Below are positions 1 to 10,745 of a stretch of DNA of 64,000 nucleotides, piece by piece. The translations under genes were made by a program, and so were the position numbers. The notes under the pieces are model-generated. The model made no database searches. It worked only from the letters and a program-made list of their open reading frames with translations, and was not told the DNA's origin. Position 1 is the first letter of the stretch, and each line of letters opens with the position of its first letter. The stretch lies in the NCBI GenBank assembly GCA_964019695.1, contig CAXHUL010000544.1, positions 186,001 through 250,000 on the forward strand, written 5' to 3'. This DNA is from Loripinus fragilis. Its lineage: Eukaryota; Mollusca; Bivalvia; Lucinida; Lucinidae.

Positions 1-228
1 TGTCATAGTTTGAATCCATTTCAGGCCCAACATTCTTTCAGACCTGATCTGGATCAAGACTGTTTGCAAAGGGATAACCAGAATGCCTGGTGGTAGATGT
101 TTAACCTGATCTTTTTCCCCTTCCTTATTTTTACAAATGTTTGTTAAGATAACTGAAACGCTGAATGATACTTAACTCGTTGGCATGCTGTGTAATTTCT
201 CATGATTTTTGTCATTTGCAGATATATT
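1..228 (+). repeat. Segment duplicated at 37084-37322
   Basis: The first 228 bases match 37084-37322 colinearly: both begin with CAGTTTGAATCCATTTCAGG-like sequence, and both contain a TTTACAAAT(A/G)TTTGTTA block and GAACTGAAACGCTGA(A/C)TGATACTTAAC-like text. The first 70 bases are one hairpin of the GATCAGG family described at 18210. The two loci part at about 229 and rejoin at about 1340/42090, so this is the left part of a duplicated segment that also carries the palindrome array and the 36-bp satellite. Confidence 0.75.
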
Positions 229-230
229 TT

Positions 231-556
231 TGACCCAAAGGAACTTTGTGGGACATATAGTAATCACACTGTCTGTTCGTCCATCCTTCCCGCTTTGTGT
301 CTGCCGTATATCTCCTATTTTCTTTGACGTAGGAATCCCAAATTCGGTATGTGCATGCATCTTAGGATATTGGATAAGTAGGTGTAGCATACCAACCTTG
401 GGTCTCTGTGATCTTGACCTCTGACCTAGATTTTAGAATCGACATTGAGCTCCTAGATTCTTTGAGGTAGGATTTCCAAATTTGGTGTGTGACTGCAACA
501 TGGGATGGGAGAGTGTCACATAACTTTGTGACCTTGACCTTGAGTCTGATGCACAT
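231..556 (-). repeat. Diverged tandem repeat, about 150-bp unit (GACCTTGACCTT family)
   Basis: Two diverged units are visible, each with a TAGGA(A/T)T(C/T)CCAAAT block, GCAT-rich text and a GTGACCTTGACCTTGA-like end. Read on the minus strand this is the same family as the longer plus-strand block at 41195-41800 (CCAAGATGCATCCA, AAATTTGGGATTCCT, AAGGTCAAGGTCA). No coding frame is supported. Confidence 0.65.
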
Positions 557-557
557 C

Positions 558-1013
558 TCAGGAGACGGATACCTTTGACCAAATTGACATGCTGGAAGAA
601 CTTTAGAGAAAACCATTTGCATGAACATGACCTACAATTATTCGACTACAATATTTAGACGTATTTTGACCCAAATTTTTATGTATTTCTGGTATTAATT
701 TGACCTTGAAAAATTCATAAGCAAAAATTGAAAATTTATATTTTTCTACCAGAAATTTGTACATTTTGGGCGAAAATACTTCTATATATTGTAGTCGAAT
801 AATTGTAGGTCATGATCATGCAAATGGTTTTCTTTAAAGTTCATCCAGCATGTCATAGCATTGTTAATGGTATCAAACCAGGAAGTAACTCTAAAAAGAT
901 TGATAAGCATGCTGCTGATTGCTCAAAAGCTGTACGTTGGGGCGTAAAGTGATCTTTGTGAGATGTATAAGTTGTTCATACAACAATGTGGCCAAAAGTA
1001 TCCGTCTCCTTGA
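558..1013. mobile_element. Foldback/MITE-like element, TIR TCAGGAGACGGATAC
   Basis: The left end (558-572) and the reverse complement of the right end (998-1013) share T-C-A-(A)-GGAGACGGATAC. Inside lies a longer inverted repeat: 585-670 (TGACATGCTGGA, then ACCTACAATTATTCGACTAC) pairs with about 765-855. The right arm carries about 140 extra bases between the inner and outer repeats, so the element is asymmetric. No transposase frame is present and no clear target duplication is seen. Confidence 0.7.
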
Positions 1014-1275
1014 TAGGATCTAATTGCTATTTTTAAAATCATGTTTTGTTTTACATTTGTATCAGACCATAATGCAGATTCTTTAATGTTGTATTCTGGT
1101 CAGTTAGAGAACATGTACAGTTATCTAAATAGCTCTTTGAAACTGTCAGATATTGTGCGTGGTCTCTCCTGTCAACAATCGTAATGCAACTTATTATCAT
1201 TATACAAACTCATCATTCCTTATATTTTATCCTACAAATTTTTACTCTTTCAATCCACATCATGTTTAGTTTAAT
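1014..1275. other. Unassigned AT-rich sequence
   Basis: No open frame above 60 codons, splice-bounded exon or internal repeat was recognised here. Confidence 0.5.
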
Positions 1276-1338
1276 ACCGTCTGACGCTAATGACCCACAA
1301 GGGTTGATGCGTCGTTAAGCACCAAACAAACAAACAAA
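1276..1338 (+). mobile_element. 5'-truncated SINE/LINE tail
   Basis: The end of this stretch, GCGTCGTTAAGCACC followed by AAACAAACAAACAAA, is a typical retroposon 3' end with a CAAA-type simple tail. No A-box or B-box is visible upstream, so only the 3' end remains. Confidence 0.55.
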
Positions 1339-1339
1339 T

Positions 1340-2150
1340 CTTCTTAACAAGTTAAGGGAAACTGTTAACAAGTATTTGTTAAGCATAGACTAGTACTATT
1401 GAGCTTTAACAAGTACTTGTTAAACTGCCAAATCTTAAGATTTAATTCTAAATCTCCTCTTGACAAATATTTGTTAGAGGTAACTGTTAATCATTGAGTT
1501 ATGCAAAGGTGTTGGATTATAGAACCTTAACAAGTACTTGTTAAACTGATCAATATTGTGACTTAATTATAAAGTGTTTATTAACACAATGATAGAGCAG
1601 CTTTCATTCAAGTTTTTAGTATTTAACAAGTAATTGTTAGAGATTACTACAAGTAATTAAAGTTAACAAGTATTTGTTAAGCATCAAGTTTTGTATTATA
1701 GAACTTTAACAAGTTCTTGTTAACATGACAAATCTAGGGATTATATTCTAAATCTCTTCTTAACACGTGCTTGTTACGACAATAATATACAGCTTTGAAA
1801 TTAAGGTTTTTAGTGTCTAACAATTATTTGTTAGTGGAAACTGTTAACAAGTGTTTGTCAAGCATTGGTTCAGTAAAAGTGTTGTATTATAAAAGCAGTC
1901 TTGTGACTTAATTCTAAATCTCTTTTTAACAAATGCTTGTTAAGTCAATAATAGAGCAGCTTTGAAATAGTTTCAGTGCCTTACAAGTACTTGTTAGCGA
2001 TTACTACAAATGATTTAGATTAAACAAGGAGTTGTTAAGCATTGAGTTGTGTAAAAGTGTTTATTATAGAATTTTAACAAGTATTTGTTAAACTGACTAA
2101 ACCTTTGATATGATTCTTAATATCTGCTTAACAAGTGTTTGTTAAGTCAA
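1340..2150. repeat. Array of palindrome TTAACAAGTACTTGTTAA (copy 1)
   Basis: About sixteen exact or near copies of the 18-bp palindrome TTAACAAGTACTTGTTAA lie within 810 bases (for example near 1362, 1408, 1519, 1663, 1706, 1760, 1843, 1926, 2076 and 2128). Variation is mostly in the central bases (GTAC, GTAT, GTGC, GTGT). The spacers are also repeated: TTAATTCTAAATCTC, GAGCAGCTTT and AAGTGTTGTATTATAGA recur, giving diverged larger units of about 120-205 bp. The block is colinear with 42090-42960. Confidence 0.85.
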
Positions 2151-2231
2151 GAATATTAAACCAATACAGTCTTTTTTGTATCAAAATTTTACAACTTGAC
2201 CACATGGAAATGGTCAAATCAAATTGGAACG
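2151..2231. other. Short unique lead into the 36-bp satellite
   Basis: About 80 bases with TTTTACAACTTGACCACATG are almost identical at 42960-43040, directly before the second satellite array. They mark a shared array boundary. Confidence 0.75.
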
Positions 2232-5200
2232 TGTATTGCAATGAAACCCAAATGAAACAGAAACAGGTATTGCAAGAATAGAACCCAATGAAACAGAAAC
2301 AGGTATTACAAGAATAGAAACCAATGAAACAGAAACAGGTATTGCAAGAATAGGACCCAATGAGACAGAAATTGGTATTGCAAGAATAGAACCCAATGAG
2401 ACAGAAACATGTATTGCAAGAATTGAACCCAATGAGACAGAAACAGGTATTGCAAGAAAAGAACCCAATAAGACAGAAACAGGTATTTCAAGAACAGAAC
2501 CCAATGAGACAGAAACAGGTATTGCAAGAATAGAACCCAATGAGACAGAAACAGGTATTGCAAGAATAGAACCCAATGAAACAGAAACAGGTATTGCAAG
2601 AATAGAACCTTATGAAAAAGAAAAAGGTATTGCAAGAATAGAATCCAAAGAGACAGAAACAGGTATTGCAGAAATAGAACCCAATGAGACAGAAACAGGT
2701 ATTGCAAGAATAGAATGAAATAAAACAGAAATAGGTATTGCAAGAACAGAACCCAATGAGAAAGAAACAGGTATTGCAAGAAGAAAACCCATTTGAGACA
2801 GAAACAGGTATTGCAAGAATAGAACCCAATGAGACAGAAACAGGTATTGCAAGAATAGAACCCAATGAGACAGAAACAGGTATTGCAAGAATAGAACCCA
2901 ATGAAACAGAAACAGGTATTGCAAGAATAGAACCCAATGAAACAGAAACAGGTATTGCAAAAATAGAACCCAATGAAACAGAAACAGGTATTACAAGAAT
3001 AGAACCCAATGAAACAGAAACAGGGATTGCAAGAATAGAACCCAATGAGACAGAAACAGGTATTGCAAGAATAGAACTCAATGAAATAGATAGATGTATT
3101 GCAAGAATAGAACCCAATGAAACAGAAACAGGTATTACAAGAATAGAACCCAATGAAACAGAAACAGATATTGCAAGAATAGGACCCAATGAGACAGAAA
3201 CAGGTATTGCAAGAATAGAACCCAATGAGACAGAAACAGGTATTGCAAGAATAGAACCCAATAAGACAGAAACAGGTATTGCAAGAACAGAACCCAATAA
3301 AACTGAAACAGGTATTATAAAAATAGAACACAATGAGACAGAAACAGGTATTGCAAGAATAGAACCCAATGAAACAGAAACAGGTATTGCAAGAATAGAA
3401 CCCAATGAGACAGAAACAGGTATTGCAAGAATAGAACCCAATGAAACAGAAACAGGTATTGCAATAATAGAACCTAATGAAAAAGAAAAAGGTATTGCAA
3501 GAATAGAATCCAAAGAGACAGAAACAGGTATTGCAGAAAAAGAACCCAATGAGACAGAAACAGGTATTGCAAGAATAGAATGAAATGAAACAGAAATAGG
3601 TATTGCAAGAACAGAACCCAATGAGACAGAAACAGGTATTGCAAGAACAGAACCCAATGAGACAGAAACAGGTATTGCAAGAATAGAACCCAATGAGACA
3701 GAAACAGGTATTGCAAGAATAGAACCTAATGAGACAGAAACAGGTATTGCAAGAATAGAACCCAATGAGAAGGAAACAGGTATTGCAAGAATAGAACCCA
3801 ATGAGACAGAAACAGGTATTGCAAGAATAGAACCCAATGAAACAGAAACAGGTATTGCAAGAATAGAACCTAATGAAAAAGAAAAAGGTATTGCAAGAAT
3901 AGAATCCAAAGAGACAGAAACAGGTATTGCAAGAATAGAACCCAATGAAACAGAAACAGGTATTGCAAGAATAGAACCCAATGAGACAGAAACAGGTATT
4001 GCAAGAATAGAACCCAATAAAACAGAAACAGGTATTGCAAGAACAGAACCCAATGAGACAGAAACAGGTATTGCAAGAATAGAACCCAATGAACCCTATT
4101 CTTGCAATACCTGTTTCTGTCTCATTGGGTTCTGTTCTTGCAATAGGTATTGCAAGAATAGAATGAAATGAAACAGAAATAGGTATTGCAAGAACAGAAC
4201 CCAATGAGACAGAAACAGGTATTGCAAGAATAGGACCCAATGAGACAGAAACAGGTATTGCAAGAATAGAACCAAATGAGACAGAAACAGGTATTGCAAG
4301 AATAGAACCCAATGAGACAGAAACAGGTATTGCAAGAATAGAAGCCAATGAGACAGAAACAGGTATTGCAAGAATAGAACCCAATGGAACAGAAACAGGT
4401 ATTGCAAGAATAGAACCCAATGAGACAGAAACAGGTATTACAAGAATAGAACCCAATGAAACAGAAACAGGTATTGCAAGAATAGGACCCAATGAGACAG
4501 AAATAGGTATTGCAAGAATAGAACCCAATGAGACAGAAACAGGTATTGCAAGAATAGAACCCAATGAGACAGAAACAGGTATTGCAAGAATAGAACCCAA
4601 TGAAACAGAAACAGGTATTGCAAAAATAGAACCTAATGAAAAAGAAAAAGGTATTGAAAGAATAGAATCCAAAGAGACAGAAACAGGTATTGCAGAAATA
4701 GAACCCAATGAGACAGAAACAGGTATTGCAAGAATAGAATGAAATGAAACAGAAATAGGTATTGCAAGAACAGAACCCAATGAGACAGAAACAGGTATTG
4801 CAAGAATAGGACCCAATGAGACAGAAACAGGTATTGCAAGAATAGAACCCAATGAGACAGAGAATAGAACCCAATGAGACAGAAACAGGTATTGTAAGAA
4901 TAGAACCCAATGAGACAGAAACAGGTATTGCAAGAATAGAACCTAATGAGACAGAAACAGGTATTGCAAGAATAGAACCCAATGAAACAGAAACAGGTAT
5001 TGCAAGAATAGAACCCAATGGGAAAGAAACAGGTATTGCAAGAATAGAACCCAATAGAACAGAAACAGGTATTGCAAGAATGGAACCTAATGAAAAAGAA
5101 AAAAGTATTGCAAGAATAGAATCCAAAGAGACAGAAACAGGTATTGCAGAAAAGAACCCAATGAGACAGAAACAGGTATTGCAAGAATAGAATGAAATGA

Positions 5201-6412
5201 AACAGAAATAGGTATTGCAAGAACAGAACCCAATGAGACAGAAACAGGTATTGCAAGAATAGGACCCAATGAGACAGAAACAGGTATTGCAAGAATAGAA
5301 CCCAATGAGACAGAAACAGGTATTGCAAGAATAGAACCCAATGAGACAGAAACAGGTATTGCAAGAATAGAACCCAATGAGACAGAAACAGGTATTGCAA
5401 GAATAGAACCCAATGAAACAGAAACAGGTATTACAAGAATAGAACCCAATGAAACAGAAACAGGTATTACAAGAATAGAACCCAATGAAACAGAAACAAG
5501 TATTGCAAGAATAGGACCCAATGAGACAGAAATAGGTATTGCAAGAATAGAACCCAATGAGACAGAAACAGGTATTGCAAGAATAGAACCCAATGAGACA
5601 GAAACAGGTATTGCAAGAATAGAACCCAATGAAACAGAAACAGGCATTGCAAGAATAGAACCCAATGAGACAGAAACAGGTATTGCAAGAATAGAACCCA
5701 ATGAGACAGAAACAGGTATTGCAAGAATAGAACCCAATGAGACAGAAACAGGTATTGCAAGAATAGAACCCAATGAAACAGAAACAGGTATTGCAAGAAT
5801 AGAACCCAATGAGACAGAAACAGGTATTGCAAGAATAGAACCCAATGAGACAGAAACAGGTATTGCAAGGATAGAACCCAATGAAACAGAAACAGGTATT
5901 GCAAGAATAGAACCCAATGAGACAGAAACAGGTATTGCAAGAATAGAAAGCAATGAAACAGAAACAGGTATTGCAAGAATAGAACCTAATGAAAAAGAAA
6001 CAGGTATTGCAAGAATAGAATCCAAATAGACAGAAACAGGTATTGCAGAAATAGAACCCAATGAGACAGAAACAGGTATTGGAAGAATAGAATGAAATGA
6101 AACAGAAATAGGTATTGCAAGAACAGAACCCAATGAGACAGAAACAGGTATTGCAAGGATAGAACCCAATGAAACAGAAACAGGTATTGCAAGAATAGAA
6201 CCCAATGAGACAGAAACAGGTATTGCAAGAATAGAACCCAATGAAACAGAAACAGGTATTGCAATAATAGAACCTAATGAAAAAGAAAAAGGTATTGCAA
6301 GAATAGAATCCAAAGAGACAGAAACAGGTATTGCAGAAAAAGAACCCAATGAGACAGAAACAGGTATTGCAAGAATAGAATGAAATGAAACAGAAACAGG
6401 TATTGCAAAAAG
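2232..6412 (+). repeat. 36-bp satellite array, copy 1 (about 116 monomers)
   Basis: The monomer begins GAACCCAATGAGACAG, continues AAACAGG and ends TATTGCAAGAATA, 36 bp in total. Read forward it gives a 12-residue period (EPNETETGIARI). Marked variants recur in a fixed order: a unit with AATGAAAAAGAAAAAGG, then GAATCCAAAGAGACAG with GCAGAAATA, then a standard unit, then GAATGAAATGAAACAG (which puts a TGA in the forward frame). At 4090-4145 one monomer stretch is inverted. Because the unit has no stop in the forward repeat frame or in any of the three reverse frames, apparent ORFs of up to 875 codons arise; there is no splice, start or composition evidence that any is a gene. Confidence 0.95.
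4090..4145 (-). repeat. Inverted monomer segment inside the satellite
   Basis: After CAATGAACCC the sequence turns over to TATTCTTGCAATACCTG...TTCTTGCAATA, the reverse complement of the surrounding monomers, and then returns with GGTATTGCAAGAATAG. This makes a local palindrome. The identical event is at 44647-44702. Confidence 0.9.
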
Positions 6413-7382
6413 ATGTGAAATAGTTTTGACTGTTTTGCACAACCAATACAAACTCTGATCAAATGCCGCGTTATCTGGTTTTTCACTGTTTGCCGATTAC
6501 CTATTAAAAAGGACACTAGGCTTAAATATGTTAAATCAAGTATCTCATACTGCACAAAGTGCAAATGCATGCTGGTGCAATAAGAAAGTTATGGTATGTT
6601 TTTTTTGCGTCTGTGCGGGAGATGATCCACTGGCTAAAGCTTGTGGATTATCGTCCTGTATAAACGCACAAACATATCATGACTTCGGCACATTTCTTTT
6701 GATCTATGTTGTTCATTAATATCGACAAGACCCTGTCTTTTTAAGCGGAGACGCTTCAAACTGTATTCTTTTTTTTCTAGGCTTGGAAGTTATTGAAGAT
6801 TTACAATAATATACCCCCCCCCCCCCCCCAAAAAAAAATCAGTTTCGAAATTTCTTTTCACGGCAGGTGGTGATCGCAAATGCACTTTTAATATTTATAT
6901 CAAAATTTGATTGGATTGCTAAAATCAAGTTTTAAGATGCTTGCAGAATATAGATATATTGTCATAGCCATCCTGTGTAATTTTAGATCGAAAATATATT
7001 TTTTGGAGATTGTAAATGCAAAATTGCAATCTGTTTAATCTCACTGTGGCCTCATCCATGATTGAATGGAAATTTCTAGACTATAATCCAGTCTAAAACA
7101 TTGCTACATCAGATGAAAACATACAGAAAGGACATATATCCCTTGTCCTCCTTTATATATTGAAATCACATGTTCACTTCTATTTTTCAATCAAAACATT
7201 GGAATCTGAGGCCACATGGAGAACTGTAGATTCTGATCAAATGACAATGTCAAAAAGCCAGCTGATCTGAATCTACACTATTAAGTAGTAGTAGTAGTAG
7301 CTTAATCACAACTTAAGTATAAAGAGGGTATTATATTGGTTCAGGAGGGCAAGAGTTAATTAAAAGAGCTAAATTCAGATAC
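6413..7382. other. Non-coding AT-rich sequence with poly-C and (AGT)n
   Basis: The right edge of the satellite is abrupt at AAAAAGATGTGAAATAG. The stretch contains a C homopolymer of about 15 bases near 6815-6829 followed by an A run, and an (AGT)n microsatellite at 7285-7300. A 63-codon frame at 6528-6719 has no recognisable similarity. No gene is supported. Confidence 0.55.
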
Positions 7383-7527
7383 ATTTACGAAGATTTTTTC
7401 TGGAATATCAATGTTTCAGACTGGAGCCAGTCTAGAGCATTTCTGACAATATCTGTTCAAATACATATACGAAGATTTTTTCTGGCATATCAATGTTTTA
7501 GACTAGAGCCAGTCTAGAGCATGTTCA
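7383..7527 (+). repeat. Direct duplication, about 81-bp period, two copies
   Basis: TACGAAGATTTTTTCTGG starts at about 7386 and again at about 7468. Each copy continues through ATATCAATGTTT and ends with CCAGTCTAGAGCAT. The motif AGACTGG...CCAGTCT within each copy is itself a small palindrome. Confidence 0.75.
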
Positions 7528-8035
7528 AGAAATTTCAAAACCCTAAAAGACTAGAAAATCTTGACTGATAGTCAACAAATCAACTGATCACAAAGACATA
7601 AACCTTGAAACATTCTGCTGCTTCTGTATATTTCTGATTAGTCAAGGACTATTAACAATGACCTCACTGGATGGAATGAAATTTCCCAGCTTTAGAGACC
7701 ATTAGGCAATTTCATGCTCCAACATAATTCCCCAGACCAGTAAATAAGACAGTCAGTGATTTTTTTTCAGGGATGTAAATGCTTGTTTATGAATGTGCAC
7801 ATATTTTGCTATTTTTCTATTTACTGGTCTGATACCTGTCTAGTGTTATGGCCTAATTGTTGCCATGGCAACAGCATCCATACAAAACATTAAATAAAAT
7901 CAGAAACATTTGCTACTTTGATGACATCAAGCTACAGCAACATTTTCATGGTAAGACATGTATAAAAGCAAACGCAAGTTTGTCATTTTAGGTGTTTTTC
8001 AAATTTGTTTATGTAATAATAGCTGGAATGCCTTA
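7528..8035. other. Unassigned AT-rich sequence
   Basis: No gene, tandem repeat or terminal inverted repeat was recognised in this stretch. Confidence 0.45.
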
Positions 8036-8039
8036 AGGA

Positions 8040-8485
8040 CCCTTTTCTCAGATCCATGCCCATCTATATTTCAAAAAATCATATCTCATCAGACTTTTTA
8101 AGTCCAATTTGGGCTGATCTGGATTAAAACTGTGTGAAAATCAAGGAGTTATGAGAATTTGAGGTTGAACTATAGTATTGTGTTGTACAGTAAATAACAT
8201 TTGCCTGACATCTGCTGATAACCTTTACAAATAGTTTAGACCAAGATCAGGCCTGACCGAATGTGGGCCTGATCTGGACCCAAACTGTTTGACACTTATG
8301 AGGTTACTGTATAACAATTTGAGGTTGAACCATAGTATTTTGTTTGTTGTATATAATCTTTGCTAGGCCAAACAGAATGTGGTCACTGGCCAGGCCACTG
8401 GATCAGGCCGGCCAGAATGTGGGCCTAATTGTTTGACACACATGAGGTCAAAATTCAGGTTGAACTGTAGTATTTTGTTTGTTGT
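8040..8485 (-). repeat. GATCAGG hairpin family, three tandem units
   Basis: Diverged units contain CATCTGCTGATAACCTTTAC, (A)TAGTTTAGACC(A/C)AGATCAGGCC, GAATGTGGGCCTGATCTGGA, AAACTGTTTGACAC and TTTGAGGTTGAAC(C/T). They are the reverse complement of the units at 28930-30060. Each unit contains an inverted pair, AGATCAGGCC...GGCCTGATCT, able to fold into a hairpin. Confidence 0.75.
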
Positions 8486-8495
8486 ATATAATCTT

Positions 8496-8688
8496 TGTTT
8501 GTTTGTTTGATTTGATTTTTTACGTCCCATCAACAATCTTTCAGTTAAACAGGGACGGGTCTTCCTGGGTTGAACCAGTACTAAGCTAGCTTAAATGTGT
8601 CTTGCTCAAGGACGACAACGCAGTGACGCCGGTGAGGCTCAAACCCGCTGCCTCTCAGTCTCGAGTCAAGCACTCTACCACTGAGCCA
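8496..8688 (-). mobile_element. tRNA-derived SINE (family A), full-length
   Basis: Read on the minus strand it begins TGGCTCAGTGGTAGAGTGC (A-box like), has GGGTTTGAGCCTCACC (B-box like), a middle part with AAGACACATTTAAGC, and ends GATGGGACGTAAAAAATC followed by a CAAA-rich tail. Further copies lie at 35613-35746, 40939-41071 and 41846-42053. It is a Pol III retroposon that needs a LINE partner; it encodes no protein. Confidence 0.85.
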
Positions 8689-10005
8689 ATATATATATAT
8701 GAGTCAATGTCAAAATTCGTAAAATTTTGAAAGAAGTAAAAGTAAAAATATGAATTAAATAAAATGATACTCTTTTTTCATGAAAGTAACAAGTTGTTTC
8801 TGAAAATACTATGAAAAGCGAAAAGAAACCTTAACAGCAAATCAGATCCTTATAATTAAGTTTCAAAGATCACATGACCAGATAAAATGTCAATACCATA
8901 ACAAACTTTAATTCCTGTTTTTCCTTCAAATCTCATCATGGATATTTATTTTGTTGCATTGGATAACTTCAATAAATCATGTGTTTAATTGTGTCAAAGG
9001 TAAAATTTGAAGAAATGATTATTTATGACAATGAGCAAACGTAACATGCGTAACATGAATTCATCATTCAATTTGTGTTTTATGCTTCTGTTTAAATTTG
9101 ATAAGCATTCTTATCATAAATTCACTTTATAAACTTGACTAAAAACTAATATCTTTGCATTCAAAACTGTACTTTTTTTGACAGCATATGTCAAAACCAT
9201 AACAAGATGTGTCAATACCGCAACATTTTCATCGTTACGGTATTGACTGTTACGGTATTGATATATTCTACATATTTTTTTACCTAAAAAAATGATTACT
9301 CCCTAAAACATGGCAACAAGAGTGATTTTTTGTTGAGAAATTTTATTTGGTCAAGATGTTAAAACCAGAATTTTTTTTATCAAATTCCATTGTCCATTTT
9401 TGTGTAACGGTCATTTGACACAAAAAAATATACTATAAAAATTTCACTCACCAAAACTGTATTTTCTTTTGCCAGTTCTGTAGATGCTTTACAAAACACA
9501 TGTATTCTTAGTAAACAGAAAGTGTCAAATTAGTATGACAAAAAAACAGATTCAGCACCCTTAGGGATCCCGTATTATTTTTGCAATTTATCAAGTGTTA
9601 CGGTCTTGACATAAACGCTTGGGACAAAGGTTTTTTGGCAAAAAATGAAAAAAATTTAATGAAAAATCACATATTGAAACCTCCTACATTTACTTTGATA
9701 ATGCTTTTATCAATACAGTCAGTTAAAATTCCTGAGAAAATAACAGTTTTTTTTTTATAATTCTTGTCGAAAGTTCAATTTTTTCCGTGGGACGGGCAAA
9801 AATGCAAAAAAAATGGGGTTATAATCCAATAAAAAATATATTTACACACCAATCTTTTTCAGTTTTATCAGCTAGCCTTATTAAGTATGGTCAGTAGTAT
9901 TGTGTGAAGAAAAAAAACAACATGATCACATCAGCAGTTTTCACAAGATATGAAACGGACAAGAATTTTGACGAATTTTGACAATGACTCGTATAATCTT
10001 TGCTT
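8689..10005. other. AT-rich sequence with GTCAATACCGTAAC motifs
   Basis: A short (AT)n run follows the SINE. The motif GTCAATACC(A/G)(T/C)AAC or its reverse complement GTTACGGTATTGAC recurs at about 8890, 9190, 9213, 9236, 9251 and 9597. The block 9190-9262 is a local inverted repeat. No coding frame is supported; an 81-codon frame at 9891-10136 (minus) has no family features. Confidence 0.5.
9190..9262. repeat. Inverted repeat of GTCAATACCG(T/C)AAC motif
   Basis: GTCAAAACCATAAC and GTCAATACCGCAAC are followed at once by GTTACGGTATTGAC and GTTACGGTATTGAT, so two motifs face two inverted motifs across a short loop. Confidence 0.7.
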
Positions 10006-10009
10006 GACA

Positions 10010-10745
10010 ATGCCATCTGCTGACTACCTTTTAAAACAGTTGCGTCCCAGATCAGGCTCGACAAAATGTGGACCAACTGTTTGACCCATTTGAAGTCTCT
10101 ATAGTTTGGGGTAAAACTGTTGTATTTTACAAACAATTAAGACCCAGATCAGCCCCGCCAGAGTGTGGGCCTAATCTAGATCCAAACTGTTTGACACACA
10201 TGAGGTCAAGATAATTTGAGGTTTAACTGTTGTATTTTGTTTGATGTATATGTAACCTTTGCTAGTGTCATCTGCTAATAACCTTTACAGTCAGTTTAGA
10301 CCCAGATTAGGGCCGACAGAATGTGGGCCTGACCTGGAACCAAACAGTGTAACTGTTAGACATGCTAATGGTTACTTCTAAAAGAATTTTAAGGGTAACA
10401 TACAGTTGTGAAAATATTTTTCCCCACTTAATCCTTTGCCTACTATTTTTTGATCGATGTCAGTTGTAAATAGTTTGGTCCCAGATCAGGCCGGCAAAAC
10501 CATTGATCTTGATCCTGATCTAGACCCATACCTTTTTACACTCTGATAGCATTTTTGAAAGAAATTTAAATTGCAAAAAGTTTGGACCCAGATCAGGCTG
10601 GACCCAGATCAGGCCCTATAATTTGTTCTGTTTCCCAACCAAACCTTTTGACACCATGATGGCATTCCTGTACGGAACCTTTGCAAACAGTTTCGACTCA
10701 GATCAGGCCAATAAAATGCTGAGCATGATCCGGATCCTGTTGGAC
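10010..10745 (-). repeat. GATCAGG hairpin family, tandem block
   Basis: At least five units are present with GCCATCTGCTGA(C/T), CCCAGATCAGGC, GTGGGCCTGA and AACTGTTTGACAC. The orientation matches 8040-8485 and opposes 28930-30060. Units diverge towards the right end, where AGGCTGGACCCAGATCAGGC is repeated directly. Confidence 0.75.

Noticed and set aside
2306..4933. 875-codon open frame on the minus strand, and similar long frames over both satellite arrays
   Set aside because: They follow directly from a 36-bp unit without stops in four frames; frames jump between the three reverse registers at one-base indels, and no start context, splice site or non-repeat domain supports a protein.
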